From Denitrobacterium detoxificans (GTDB lineage: Bacteria > Actinomycetota > Coriobacteriia > Coriobacteriales > Eggerthellaceae), in the NCBI RefSeq assembly GCF_015062615.1, contig NZ_SUUH01000001.1:222366-286365 (forward strand): a stretch of 64,000 nucleotides of DNA. The letters run 5' to 3'. The notes under the pieces were generated by a model. That model searched no databases. It was not told the origin of the DNA and saw only the letters and a list, made by a program, of their open reading frames with translations. Made by a program: the position numbers and the translations under genes. Shown piece after piece: positions 9,351 to 18,463 of the stretch (position 1 is its first letter; each line of letters starts with the position of its first letter).

Positions 9351-11566
9351 TAGTCTTCCTTTCTCTGAGCTTGCTCGGGGAAAGCGCGCGCCACCTCGTA
9401 GCGCAGCGCGCGGTGTTCGGGCTGGGTCAAATCGGGATCCGCGTCGAGCAGAGCCCGCGCATCGGCATGCGCCGCCTCGATGAGGGCGGCATCGCGCACG
9501 ACGTTCACCAGCTTCAACGTGGATGCACCGTGCTGCCTGTTGCCCAGGATGTCGCCTTCGCGACGAAGCGACAGGTCGTATTCGGCAAGCTCGAATCCGT
9601 CGGAAATGCGCTCCATGGCGGAAAGGCGCTCGAGAGCAAGCGGTGCCTTGCTACCGGAAACGAGGAACACCTCGCCCGCCGCCTGACCGCGGCCAACGCG
9701 GCCACGCAGCTGATGGAGCTGGGCCAAGCCAAAGCGGTCGGCATCCTGGATGACCATGACAGTGGCGTTCGGAACGTCGACACCCACCTCGATAACGGTA
9801 GTCGCAACGAGCACCTGGGTGCGTCCCTCGGCGAAATCGGCCATGGCAGCCTGCTTTTCCGGGCCCTTCATGCGGCCATGCAAGACGCCAACCTGATACC
9901 CACAGAAGATCTTCTGCTCGAGGAAGCGAGCCTGCTCGATAGCCGCACGCGTATCATCATTCTGGAAATCGGCCACATCCTCGATGGCGATGGAGGCGTA
10001 CACGTACTGCTCTCCCTCTTGCGAGGAGCGGGAATCCGTCGAATCATTGCGCCGCTCGGCCGCCGCACCATCCTTCTGGCTATGGGACTGGCCCACGAGC
10101 GGGCACACCACGTAAACTTGTCTACCTGCGTCGAGCGCATTGCGAGCCGCTTCGTACGCCTCGCCTATCTGCGAATACGAAAGAACCTTCGTGGCGGTAG
10201 CGGCATGTTCGTGAGGCTTGCTGCGCAGATACGACAGCGTCATATCGCCATACGTAGCCAGTGCGAGCGAACGAGGAATGGGCGTCGCCGTAAGCGAAAG
10301 GACATCGGCCGCACGGCCCTTCTCGATGAGCGCGTTGCGCTGGGCCACGCCGAAGCGCTGCTGCTCGTCGATAACCACGAGCGAACAGCACTTGGGCTGC
10401 ACTTCGGGTTCGATAAGGGCATGCGTGCCAAACAGCACGCTAAGCTCGCCCGAGGCAAGCCGATCGAGCAAGGCGGCGCGCGCATCGGAATCGGTAGACC
10501 CCGTGAGTACACCCCACGAAATGCCCGCGGCATCGAACCAGGCACCAAGCGAGCGGGCGTACTGTCGTGCAAGCACTTCGGTAGGCGCCATCATGAGCGC
10601 CTGGGTGCCGGAATCGGCTACCGCAGCCAGGGCAAACGCAGCAACGGCTGTCTTGCCCGTACCCACGTCGCCCAGGAGCATGTGATGCATGGCGCAAGGC
10701 CGAGACATGTGCCCCAGGATATCGCGCACCGCATCCTGCTGCTCCGACGTGAGTTCGAAGGGAATGGCCTGACGCAACGCCGTGCAACAAGGCCCGTCCA
10801 CGACATGGGTCATAGCTTGCTGGCGCGCTGCCTGCGCAACATGGGAGCGCATGAGATGCAGCTCGAGCATGAGCACCTCTTCGTAGGCGAGGCGCCTGCG
10901 GGCCGCTGTGCTTTCATCCATAGTGCGGGGAAAGTGAATACAACGAAGTGCCGACGCACGCGACATGAGCCTATAGCGCGTGCGCAAGTCGAGCGGCAGC
11001 GGGTCTTCAAGCCCCACCGACATGTCCAGCGCGGCGGAAACGAGCTTGCGCATGGTGTTCGCCGGAAGCTTCTCAGATGCGGGATGAACGGGCACGATAG
11101 CCCCAGTGACTTCCTGAGCAGGGTCTTCGATAACCTCGATGAGAGGATTCGTCATGCGCTTGAAACCGAAATTGAATTCCACGGTTCCTGAAACGGCAAT
11201 ACGACTGCCCCGGGAAAGCTTGCTCCCCCACCAAGGCTGTCGGAAGCACGTGACGATAAACGTGCCCGTGCCATCGTTGATGGTTATCTCGGTGAGCACA
11301 AGGTTCTTCGGACGCTTGACCTTCACCTCGTACACGGTGCCAACGACGGTGCAGGAATCGGAAATGCGGGCATCCGCGCACGTGGAAACCCGACTCATGT
11401 CGAGGTACCTGCGAGGGTAATGCGCGAGCAGATCGCGCGGCGACTCTATGCCCAGAGAACGCAAGGCCCCAGCCCGCACTCCTGAAATGCCCTTGATGAC
11501 CGTAATCGGCGAGTCAAGGGAGAATGCGGCCTGGGACCTGCGAGATGATAGCGATTCGCTATTCAA
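9350..11566 (-). CDS. recG: ATP-dependent DNA helicase RecG
   Basis: RecG remodels stalled forks and Holliday junctions. After an N-terminal helix-hairpin-helix stretch (ITVIKGISGVRAGALRSLGI) come the OB/wedge domain, Walker A LLGDVGTGKTAVAAFA, the DEAH-type box VIDEQQRFGVAQR, the TATPIPRSLALATYGD motif, and motif VI QLRGRVGRGQAAGEVFLV. No ATG lies before the conserved region. The best starts are TTG at 11566, which overlaps the stop of the upstream kinase by 8 bp, or TTG at 11620; neither has a strong ribosome site, so the N-terminus is uncertain. Length is 738 or 756 residues. Confidence 0.93.
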   Translation of the reverse strand: MNSESLSSRRSQAAFSLDSPITVIKGISGVRAGALRSLGIESPRDLLAHYPRRYLDMSRVSTCADARISDSCTVVGTVYEVKVKRPKNLVLTEITINDGTGTFIVTCFRQPWWGSKLSRGSRIAVSGTVEFNFGFKRMTNPLIEVIEDPAQEVTGAIVPVHPASEKLPANTMRKLVSAALDMSVGLEDPLPLDLRTRYRLMSRASALRCIHFPRTMDESTAARRRLAYEEVLMLELHLMRSHVAQAARQQAMTHVVDGPCCTALRQAIPFELTSEQQDAVRDILGHMSRPCAMHHMLLGDVGTGKTAVAAFALAAVADSGTQALMMAPTEVLARQYARSLGAWFDAAGISWGVLTGSTDSDARAALLDRLASGELSVLFGTHALIEPEVQPKCCSLVVIDEQQRFGVAQRNALIEKGRAADVLSLTATPIPRSLALATYGDMTLSYLRSKPHEHAATATKVLSYSQIGEAYEAARNALDAGRQVYVVCPLVGQSHSQKDGAAAERRNDSTDSRSSQEGEQYVYASIAIEDVADFQNDDTRAAIEQARFLEQKIFCGYQVGVLHGRMKGPEKQAAMADFAEGRTQVLVATTVIEVGVDVPNATVMVIQDADRFGLAQLHQLRGRVGRGQAAGEVFLVSGSKAPLALERLSAMERISDGFELAEYDLSLRREGDILGNRQHGASTLKLVNVVRDAALIEAAHADARALLDADPDLTQPEHRALRYEVARAFPEQAQRKED

Positions 11567-13190
11567 GACCAAACACGATGGGATACAGGGGCTGCTCGCC
11601 GCGGTGGGCGTCGACCTCAAGATCCTCGTAGGCCTCTTCGATGCGCTCTACAAGCGCGTCGAGCTGTTCGTCGGAGAAATCGCAACCGGCCAGAAGGGTG
11701 AGCGTGTCGGCATCCTCCGCCTCGAGGGATTCCAGAAGGGCCAGCGTTACTTCTTCCGTGGAAGCACCAACCGCTTCGATGGAACCATCGGCGATGCCAA
11801 TGGTGTCGCCATTCTTGATGGGGTTGCCATGTGCGTCCTTGGCGTCCTTGATGGCCTGCGTGATTTCGCCCGTGCGAACCTCGCCAATGGCATCAGACAT
11901 GGCTTCGACATTCTCTTCCAGGCTAGCCTCGACGTTGGCGGCGAACATGGCGGAGAACGCCTGCGGAACACTCTTCGTGGGAACCACGCCACAAGGGGTC
12001 TCGGAAACGCCAGCACAGCTCTGAGCGGCCATGATGATGTTGCTGTTGTTCGGCAGAATGATGACGGCGTCGGCATTCACGCTGTTCACAGCGTCAAGCA
12101 GGTCCTTCGTGGAGGGGTTCATGGTCTGACCGCCAGAAACGACGCGGTCGACGCCCAAGCTCTCGAGGATCTTGGCGTTGCCCTCGCCCGCTGCCACGGC
12201 AACGAACCCAAGCGCCTTGTGCTCAGCTTTCTGCTCTTCGGCAAGCTTGGCGTTGCGGTCGGCAGCCTGAAGCTGCATGTTGTGGATGAACACCTCGGAA
12301 ATCTGGCCACGCTCGAGGAAGTAGGCAAGCACCTTATCGGGCGTGTTCGAATGCACATGCACCTTGAATTTCGGGATAGAGCCCACGCAGAGCTCGCAGT
12401 CGCCCATAGTGGAAAGGAAGTCGAGCGCCTCGTCCTTGTCGAGGGTCTCGGAATCTACCAGGAACTCGTTGCAATAGCGGAAGCGGGAACCTTCCCAGTC
12501 GTTAATCTGCTCGATTTCGACCTTGGGCTCGGAACCACGCGAGAACGCAAGCTCGTCGCCCAGGGGCGCTTCGCGACCAGTGATGGCGGAAACGAAGCTG
12601 TCGAGCAGAATGGCAAGGCCATAGCCGCCAGCGTCGACAACATTGTTTTCCGCAAGGACGGGAAGCAGTTCGGGCGTGCGCTGAACGGAGGCGTACGATT
12701 CGCTGACGATGTACGCGAGCGCTTCGTCGAGCTCCATCTTCTTCTTGTTGGCGCGACGAGCCGCTGCGGCAGTGTCCTTCAGAACGGTGAGGATCGTGCC
12801 CTCGACGGGCTTGCGCACGGCCTGGAATGCCGTGGTTACGGCCTGGTCGAACGCCTTGTCGATGGAAGCCACGGAAAACTCGGTAGCGTCGGCCGCACCC
12901 TCGCACAGACCGCGAAGAATCTGCGAGGTGATAACGCCCGAATTGCCACGCGCGCCCATGAGCGCACCCGTAGTGATGGCCTTGCGAACATCGGCATTGG
13001 AAGAGCCGATGGGAAGCTTGGCCAGGTTGTCTACGACCATCTTCACCGTAAGAGACATGTTCGTTCCGGTGTCGCCGTCGGGCACGGGGAACACATTGAG
13101 GCGGTTGACCTCGTCTTTGCGCTCGCCCAGCGTGCGTGCAGCTACCGCGATGGCATTTAAGATATCGTTACTCGTATATGTTTCTGACAT
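11559..13190 (-). CDS. DAK2 (DhaL-like) domain kinase, FakA/YloV family
   Basis: FakA-type proteins phosphorylate fatty acids presented by FakB proteins; the family was long called YloV or DAK phosphatase-like. The 543 residues begin with a DhaL-like ATP-binding domain containing NRLNVFPVPDGDTGTNMSLT (about 29-48) and GARGNSGVITSQILRG, followed by a middle domain and a DegV-like C-terminal part with GEGNAKILESLGVDRVVSGGQTMNPS. It is paired with asp23 upstream and recG downstream, the common asp23-yloV-recG order. No fakB is visible nearby. Confidence 0.9.
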   Translation of the reverse strand: MSETYTSNDILNAIAVAARTLGERKDEVNRLNVFPVPDGDTGTNMSLTVKMVVDNLAKLPIGSSNADVRKAITTGALMGARGNSGVITSQILRGLCEGAADATEFSVASIDKAFDQAVTTAFQAVRKPVEGTILTVLKDTAAAARRANKKKMELDEALAYIVSESYASVQRTPELLPVLAENNVVDAGGYGLAILLDSFVSAITGREAPLGDELAFSRGSEPKVEIEQINDWEGSRFRYCNEFLVDSETLDKDEALDFLSTMGDCELCVGSIPKFKVHVHSNTPDKVLAYFLERGQISEVFIHNMQLQAADRNAKLAEEQKAEHKALGFVAVAAGEGNAKILESLGVDRVVSGGQTMNPSTKDLLDAVNSVNADAVIILPNNSNIIMAAQSCAGVSETPCGVVPTKSVPQAFSAMFAANVEASLEENVEAMSDAIGEVRTGEITQAIKDAKDAHGNPIKNGDTIGIADGSIEAVGASTEEVTLALLESLEAEDADTLTLLAGCDFSDEQLDALVERIEEAYEDLEVDAHRGEQPLYPIVFGLE

Positions 13191-13236
13191 ATCGGTCTAA
13201 ACTCCTTGTTCGGATTCGCTTGCTTCGTGAACCCGC

Positions 13237-13587
13237 TTAGATATTGCGCACCTTTACACCCTGTACGTGAACGTCGACGCCGGTGATGGGCACCTGAGCG
13301 TAATTGGTGAGCGCAAACTCGACCGCCTCGACGAGGTTCTGGGAAATGACATTGATATTCGTGCCGTATTCGATGATGACGTACAAATCGACATGCACGC
13401 CGTTTTCGCTGGTCTGCACGACCACGCCACGACGCAGACGCGACGCGGGGAGAATCTTGGCGATGCCGTCTGACGCGGAAGGCGCGGCCATGCCGACTAC
13501 GCCATATACGTTCATTGCGGCATTGCCGACCAGGTCGGACAGCACATCATTGGCGACGTGAAGCTCACCGGAAATAATATCTGGCAT
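13237..13587 (-). CDS. Asp23/Gls24 family envelope-stress protein
   Basis: Asp23-family proteins are small membrane-associated or cytosolic proteins often encoded before the FakA-like kinase. The 116 residues include the conserved core DIISGELHVANDVLSDLVGNAAMNVYGVVGMA and RRGVVVQTSENGVHVDLYVIIEYG. The ATG at 13587 is preferred over a GTG at 13602 because GAAAGGATACCCA precedes it. A TATACT at 13648-13653 on the minus strand may be its -10 but has no convincing -35. Confidence 0.9.
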   Translation of the reverse strand: MPDIISGELHVANDVLSDLVGNAAMNVYGVVGMAAPSASDGIAKILPASRLRRGVVVQTSENGVHVDLYVIIEYGTNINVISQNLVEAVEFALTNYAQVPITGVDVHVQGVKVRNI

Positions 13588-13790
13588 TGGGTATCCTTTC
13601 ACGGTACACGCAAATTAGGTTGATCTACGTCAATTTGTCAGCTTTTCAGTATACCCCATAGGCTAAACTGCTTCAGAAGCCCTGGGAAGTAAAGGCGAGT
13701 TCTCCATAAGCAACGAACGCCATATGGCGCGAAAGGAGCACCCTTTACGAAGAAACGATGGATGCGAGCGGCAAGCAACTCATAAAAGTG

Positions 13791-13819
13791 TTGGCGCTCC
13801 CGTATATCCATGTTATAGT
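13791..13819 (+). promoter_or_regulatory. Promoter for rpmB
   Basis: TTGGCG (-35) and TATAGT (-10) are separated by exactly 17 bp, about 75 bp upstream of the rpmB start, in the divergent region 13588-13895 that otherwise holds no gene. Confidence 0.75.
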
Positions 13820-13895
13820 ACGAGAGCTTTTGGTAATCCACGCTTGCCTGGATATGTTTGGCAAGCATAGAACATAATCGTCTGGAGTGATACGA

Positions 13896-14087
13896 ATGTC
13901 TAAGATCTGTGAAGTATGCGGCAAGGCACCTGTTGCTGGTCGTAACATAAGCCACTCGCACCGTGTTACGAACCGCATGTTCCGCCCGAACATCCAGCGC
14001 GTCACCATCAAGGACGCAAAGGGTCATGTGCGCAAGGCCAACGTCTGCACGAAGTGCCTGAAGGCTGGCAAGGTGGAACGCGCCTAA
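13896..14087 (+). CDS. rpmB: 50S ribosomal protein L28
   Basis: L28 is a large-subunit protein. The 63 residues begin MSKICEVCGKAPVAGRNISHS and end VCTKCLKAGKVERA. The paired motifs CEVC and CTKC indicate the zinc-binding form. The ATG at 13896 follows TGGAGTGATACGA, a good ribosome site; an in-frame ATG three codons earlier is ignored. The gene is a stand-alone plus-strand unit with its own promoter and terminator inside a minus-strand region. Confidence 0.97.
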   Translation: MSKICEVCGKAPVAGRNISHSHRVTNRMFRPNIQRVTIKDAKGHVRKANVCTKCLKAGKVERA

Positions 14088-14113
14088 CATTTCTTGGCAT
14101 ACGTTCTGAATTG

Positions 14114-14142
14114 AAACCCGCTCGAACGAGCGGGTTTTTTAT
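14114..14142 (+). terminator. Intrinsic terminator after rpmB
   Basis: AAACCCGCTCG pairs with CGAGCGGGTTT across a 2-nt turn (effectively a tetraloop) and is followed by a T run, 27 bp after the rpmB stop. Confidence 0.9.
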
Positions 14143-14154
14143 TGCCCTATAACG

Positions 14155-14189
14155 AAGCGGTCTCATGCATACCCTGCATGAGACCGCTT
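14155..14189. repeat. Perfect 15-bp inverted repeat at a convergent junction
   Basis: AAGCGGTCTCATGCA (14155-14169) and its exact reverse complement (14175-14189) flank a 5-nt loop. It lies downstream of both rpmB and the converging acidic-protein gene. Neither side has a clean T run, so it may be a weak or factor-dependent terminator for the minus-strand operon or an mRNA-stabilising stem. Confidence 0.7.
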
Positions 14190-14213
14190 GCAATTACCGA
14201 AACGAGTTCAGGA

Positions 14214-14750
14214 TTACTTGAACATGCTCTTGAAGTCGAGCATCGACTTGAAATCGTCGACCGTCTCCTTCAATTCCCTGCCCATCTGAATGCCCTCGCG
14301 GGCAATGGAATTCAGATCGTCGGTTGCGCGCTGAACCTTGTCGTAAGCAAGCGGGTTATCGTCGCTGGAATCCTCCGAGACGATTTCATAGCCTTCCAGT
14401 TCGTCTTCGCTGAGGACGACTTCGTTGCCATCCTCGTCGACGTAGACATATTCCTCCGCCTCGTCTTCCTCGACGATTTCAACGTCATCGAGTTCATCGA
14501 CGGGAATCTCGTTTCCATCTTCGTCGACATAGACGTACGTGACATCCTCTTCGCCAAGCTCTTCGACGTCCTCGGACTCGAGAGGCTCCTCGTCGAAGTC
14601 GTCTACCTCATCGGCGGGAATCTCGTTCCCGTCTTCATCGACGTAGACGTACTCGTATTCGACATCCTCTTCCTCGGCAAGCTCGGCCAAGGCGGCTTCG
14701 ACTTCCTCGTCGTCTTCGTCTTCGAACACTACATCCTCGAGATCGGCCAT
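14214..14750 (-). CDS. Highly acidic protein with three YVYVDEDGNE repeats
   Basis: I do not recognise this 178-residue protein. About two fifths of residues are Asp or Glu. The motif YVYVDEDGNE occurs three times, at about residues 34-43, 72-81 and 101-110, each followed by hydrophobic-acidic spacers. The last 45 residues are different, a less acidic helical stretch ending KSMLDFKSMFK. There is no signal peptide or membrane segment. The start at 14750 is 8 bp after the smpB stop, so it ends the smpB operon. The DxDGN turns resemble calcium-binding loops, but no EF-hand or dockerin is present. Role unknown. Confidence 0.8.
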   Translation of the reverse strand: MADLEDVVFEDEDDEEVEAALAELAEEEDVEYEYVYVDEDGNEIPADEVDDFDEEPLESEDVEELGEEDVTYVYVDEDGNEIPVDELDDVEIVEEDEAEEYVYVDEDGNEVVLSEDELEGYEIVSEDSSDDNPLAYDKVQRATDDLNSIAREGIQMGRELKETVDDFKSMLDFKSMFK

Positions 14751-14758
14751 GGGGTCTC

Positions 14759-15229
14759 CTAATAACGAGAGCGGTCTTTCAATGCGCGTTCGACATCGCG
14801 CTTCGCATCGCGGGCGCGCATGTCCTGACGCTTGTCGTAGAGCTTCTTGCCACGGCAAACGGCCAGTTCGAGCTTGACCATATTGCTCGTGGAGAAATAC
14901 ATCTTCAGGGGAACGAGGGCCATGCCACGTTCGCGCGTTTGCTCGAGCAGCGAACGGATTTCCGTCTTGTGCAGCAGGAGCTTACGGTTCCGATCGGGGT
15001 CGGGATTGGCAATGTTCCCGTGGCTGTACGGGGCAATGTGCAGGTTCATGAGCCACACCTCGCCCTTGCGCACCAACGCGAAGCAATCGTTCAGCTGACA
15101 GTTGTTTTCGCGCAGCGAACAAACCTCGGTGCCCGTGAGGACGATGCCGCATTCGTACGTGCGCAGCACTTCGTATTCATGAAGCGCACGTCGATTCTTG
15201 GCAATGAGCTTTTCCTCGCGCTTGGCCAT
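14759..15229 (-). CDS. smpB: SsrA-binding protein SmpB
   Basis: SmpB binds tmRNA and is required for trans-translation. The 156 residues have the family N-terminus IAKNRRALHEYEVLRTYECGIVLTGTEVCSLREN, the core MNLHIAPYSHGN, and the basic C-terminal tail KKLYDKRQDMRARDAKRDVERALK that enters the decoding site. It starts 2 bp after the M42 peptidase stop region and belongs to the long minus-strand cluster. No ssrA gene was found in the window. Confidence 0.97.
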   Translation of the reverse strand: MAKREEKLIAKNRRALHEYEVLRTYECGIVLTGTEVCSLRENNCQLNDCFALVRKGEVWLMNLHIAPYSHGNIANPDPDRNRKLLLHKTEIRSLLEQTRERGMALVPLKMYFSTSNMVKLELAVCRGKKLYDKRQDMRARDAKRDVERALKDRSRY

Positions 15230-15230
15230 G

Positions 15231-16316
15231 CTACATACCCGGAACTAACGAAATATCGGAATCGAGGTCGCGGATGAAGCGCGTGAGGAGCTTGATGCAC
15301 CCCTCCACGTCGGCAAGCGAAATGACCTCGTTTGGCGTATGCATATAGCGCAGCGGCAGAGAAACCAGACCCGTGGCAATACCACCCTGCTGGACCTGCA
15401 TGGGGCCGGCATCGGTGCCCGTGACGCCCGGTTCAGCTTCGAGCTGATAGGCAATTCCCTCTTCTTCGGCAGCCATGACCAAGCGCTCGAAAACGACGGG
15501 GTTGATGTTGGGACCACGTGCGATCACAGGGCCGCCACCGCACTCAACGCCGCCAAACTTGTTCTTGTCGATACCGGGATAATCGGTGGCATGCGTAACA
15601 TCGAAGCCAATAGCTACGTCGGGACGGACGCTGAATGCGCTCGTGAGACCACCGCGGCAGCCAATTTCCTCTTGCACGGTTGCAGCGCACACATAATCAG
15701 CCTTGCTATCCCCTGCCTTGGCAAGCTCTTCCATGACGCGCGTGGCAATGAACACGCCCGCCTGATCGTCGAAGGCACGGGAGACGGCCATACCTTGTCC
15801 GAAGTGCTCGCACCCAACACCATACGTAATGGTATCGCCAATGCGCACGCGCTTCTTCACCTCTTCGGCAGGCATGCCAAGGTCGATGCAGAGCTTGTCA
15901 ATCGAGGCAACCTTCTTGCGCTCGTCGGCGGGAATGAGGTGAATGGGCATGCGGCCCACCACGCCACGCAAATCGCCGTCCTTCGTGTGGACGTCAACAC
16001 GCAGGCCGGGGAGCAGGCCGGCATCCACGCCGCCCACCGCGGAAACGTACAGGAAGCCATCGTCGGAAATGTAATGGACCATCAGGCCGATTTCGTCCAT
16101 ATGCGCGGCGATGAGAACCGAAGGCACCTTCGCATCGTTGTCTTCGGGCTGCGCGGCATGCAGGACGGCATGCACGGAGCCCATAACGTTGGTTTCCACC
16201 TCGTCGGCAATATCGGCAACGTATTCACGCACCAAACGAGCCACGTTGTATTCCGTACCGGTAACCGAGGGCGTCTCCACCAGGGACTTTAGATATTCGA
16301 ACTGTTCGTCATTCAC
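15231..16316 (-). CDS. M42 family metallopeptidase
   Basis: M42 enzymes are dodecameric cytosolic aminopeptidases with two metal ions. The 361 residues show the metal-binding motifs AAHMDEIGLMV (about 71-81), FDDQAGVFIATRVM (about 181-194) and TVQEEIGCRGG (catalytic Glu-Glu, about 213-223), then DVTHATDYPG. The start is GTG at 16316 after GAGGTCTCATC. Substrate preference cannot be read from sequence. It has its own perfect -10 box just upstream. Confidence 0.93.
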   Translation of the reverse strand: MNDEQFEYLKSLVETPSVTGTEYNVARLVREYVADIADEVETNVMGSVHAVLHAAQPEDNDAKVPSVLIAAHMDEIGLMVHYISDDGFLYVSAVGGVDAGLLPGLRVDVHTKDGDLRGVVGRMPIHLIPADERKKVASIDKLCIDLGMPAEEVKKRVRIGDTITYGVGCEHFGQGMAVSRAFDDQAGVFIATRVMEELAKAGDSKADYVCAATVQEEIGCRGGLTSAFSVRPDVAIGFDVTHATDYPGIDKNKFGGVECGGGPVIARGPNINPVVFERLVMAAEEEGIAYQLEAEPGVTGTDAGPMQVQQGGIATGLVSLPLRYMHTPNEVISLADVEGCIKLLTRFIRDLDSDISLVPGM

Positions 16317-16351
16317 GATGAGACCTCTATTCTCCTTGAATTTCGCCCATC

Positions 16352-16381
16352 ATTATACGCGAAGGAAGCGCGCCGCATTAA
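16352..16381 (-). promoter_or_regulatory. Promoter upstream of the M42 peptidase
   Basis: A consensus TATAAT on the minus strand (16352-16357) lies about 40 bp before the GTG start, with a weak TTAATG 18 bp further upstream. It could drive M42, smpB and the acidic protein. Confidence 0.5.
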
Positions 16382-16415
16382 GGCAGGGCGCGTTTGATAC
16401 AAGGGCTACGAAATG

Positions 16416-18458
16416 CTACGCCAAGCGCAGGTCGAGCTTACGTGCATGGGCGGGCGCGTCATGCACGATTACACGCAGGGGCTGACCCAGGCGATATGAG
16501 CGATTGGTATCCTGCCCCACCAGGCGATGGCGCTGGGCATCGAGCGTGAAGTAATCGAATCCCAGGAAGCGAACGGGCAGAAAACCCTCGCAAGTAGTAT
16601 CGAGGCGTACGTAGAGCCCATACGAAGTAACGCCCGAAACAATGCCATGAAGCGTTTGCCCCACGTAGCGAGCCATGTACTCCACGAGCTTGATTTCCTG
16701 CGTCTCCCGAGCGCATGCGTCAGCAATGCGCTCCATCTTCGAGGAATGCTCGGATATCCACGAAAGCGACTCGACCTGGGAAGCAGGCAGTGCACCCTCG
16801 CCATGGATGAGGGCCTTGAGCGCACGGTGCACAACAAGGTCGGGGTAGCGTCGAATAGGGCTGGTAAAATGACAATATGCCTCACTTGCGAGTCCATAGT
16901 GCTCCTCGCAGCGCGGACGATACTCGGCACGCTTCATGCTACGAAGCACCAGCGAGGATACAAGCTCCTCTTCGGGGCGGCCCTTCGCAAGGGCAAGCAT
17001 GCCCTGCAGCGCATGACGATTGCCTGCGACGACGCACTCGGGCGCAACCTCTCGGTCGTACCCAAACTCATGGAGAACACCGACCAAATCGGCAAGCGCG
17101 TCGGATGAAGGAGCATCATGCACGCGAAAGACCGAGGGCGATTCCGCATCGCGAAGCATTTCCGCAACGCACTCGTTGCAGAGGATCATAGCCTCCTCGA
17201 TGCAGCTCGTGGCATCCGTCTTCACGCGAATGCGCACGTCAACGGCAGACCCTTCCCCATCGAGTACGACCTTTGCCTCGCGAGAGGAGAAATCCATGCC
17301 CCCTCGAGCCTGGCGCCTGGCTATGCGCGCATGAGACATGGCATTCAGGGAACGCAAGGCGCCAAACAACAGTTCCGAAGAACGATCACTCAGGGGCATC
17401 GCGGCATGAGGCTCGTCTTCACGTCGGGCAAGAAGCCTGGCATGTTGCACATCCTCCGCGTCGATATAGCATTGCGCCTGCTCATACGAGAGACGCGCCT
17501 GGGAAACGATGAGAGATTCATATGCCTCAACGTGCTCGACCTGCCACGATGACGTCATGCGAATATCGACCGTCATAGCCCTGCGCGTTGCGCCAGGAAC
17601 AAGCGAACAAATGTCATTGGATAGATGTTCGGGGACCATCGGTATTACGCGGTCGACGGCGTACACGCTGGTCGCACGCCTACGCGCATCAAGGTCGACG
17701 GAAGAATCCCACGGCACGTAATGGGCCACGTCGGCAATGTGCACCCCCAACAGGAAGCCGCCTTCCGGCAGCTCCTGCAGCGATAGGGCATCATCGAAGT
17801 CGCGCGCATCAACGGGGTCGACCGTAAAGACGAATCGATCGCGAATGTCGCGATAGCCATGAGCAAGAGCATCGGACTCGCATACGCTCGCGCGATTCGC
17901 CTGCTCAATCGCCCCTTCGGAAAAGGTAGTCTCAAGTCGGTAGCGTCCAATGATGGCCTCGACATCCATGCCGGGGTCATCGGCGCTCATGCCAAGCACC
18001 TCTTCCACAACACCCGTAGCAGCGCTCTTACGCGAGGGAAATGCGTTGAGTCGCACGCGCACGATAGCCCCATCGGGAATGTCGGGATTATCCGCTCGCA
18101 TGGTGAACACATCGTAGGGAATGCGACGATCACTTGGCACGACGACGCCAAACGGATCGGCAACTTCGTAACGCCCAATAAGGGTCTCATGCGCGCGATG
18201 CACTACCGCAACAACGCGTGCAGAAGGACGCTCCCCCACTTGGTTATGGCTCTTGCCAGCCTGAGGGCGATCATGATTGACCCGAATGGGGACAAGCTCC
18301 ACTTCGTCGCCATCGAAGGCGCCGCCTATCTTCGAAGCGGGAACGAAGAACTCACCTTCAGCCGTTTGCACGAAGCCGAAGCCATCGGGAAGAATCGAAA
18401 TGACGCCCCGAGGATTGCTCTTGGGGCGACGACGCGTGTTGCGACGAGATCGAGGCAT
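16416..18458 (-). CDS. rnr: Ribonuclease R
   Basis: RNase R is a processive 3'-5' exoribonuclease that degrades structured RNA and works with tmRNA-SmpB. The 680 residues include a cold-shock-type N-terminal domain (GVISILPDGFGFVQTAEGEFFVPASKIGGAFDGDEVEL), the RNB catalytic core with TVDPVDARDFDDALSL (metal-binding Asp, about 210-225) and the downstream SPIRRYPDLVVHRALK, and a C-terminal S1 domain (LHGIVSGVTSYGLYVRLDTTCEGFLPV). Proximity to smpB is a common functional pairing. The final Lys-rich tail seen in E. coli is absent. Confidence 0.95.
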   Translation of the reverse strand: MPRSRRNTRRRPKSNPRGVISILPDGFGFVQTAEGEFFVPASKIGGAFDGDEVELVPIRVNHDRPQAGKSHNQVGERPSARVVAVVHRAHETLIGRYEVADPFGVVVPSDRRIPYDVFTMRADNPDIPDGAIVRVRLNAFPSRKSAATGVVEEVLGMSADDPGMDVEAIIGRYRLETTFSEGAIEQANRASVCESDALAHGYRDIRDRFVFTVDPVDARDFDDALSLQELPEGGFLLGVHIADVAHYVPWDSSVDLDARRRATSVYAVDRVIPMVPEHLSNDICSLVPGATRRAMTVDIRMTSSWQVEHVEAYESLIVSQARLSYEQAQCYIDAEDVQHARLLARREDEPHAAMPLSDRSSELLFGALRSLNAMSHARIARRQARGGMDFSSREAKVVLDGEGSAVDVRIRVKTDATSCIEEAMILCNECVAEMLRDAESPSVFRVHDAPSSDALADLVGVLHEFGYDREVAPECVVAGNRHALQGMLALAKGRPEEELVSSLVLRSMKRAEYRPRCEEHYGLASEAYCHFTSPIRRYPDLVVHRALKALIHGEGALPASQVESLSWISEHSSKMERIADACARETQEIKLVEYMARYVGQTLHGIVSGVTSYGLYVRLDTTCEGFLPVRFLGFDYFTLDAQRHRLVGQDTNRSYRLGQPLRVIVHDAPAHARKLDLRLA

Positions 18459-18463
18459 GCGAA

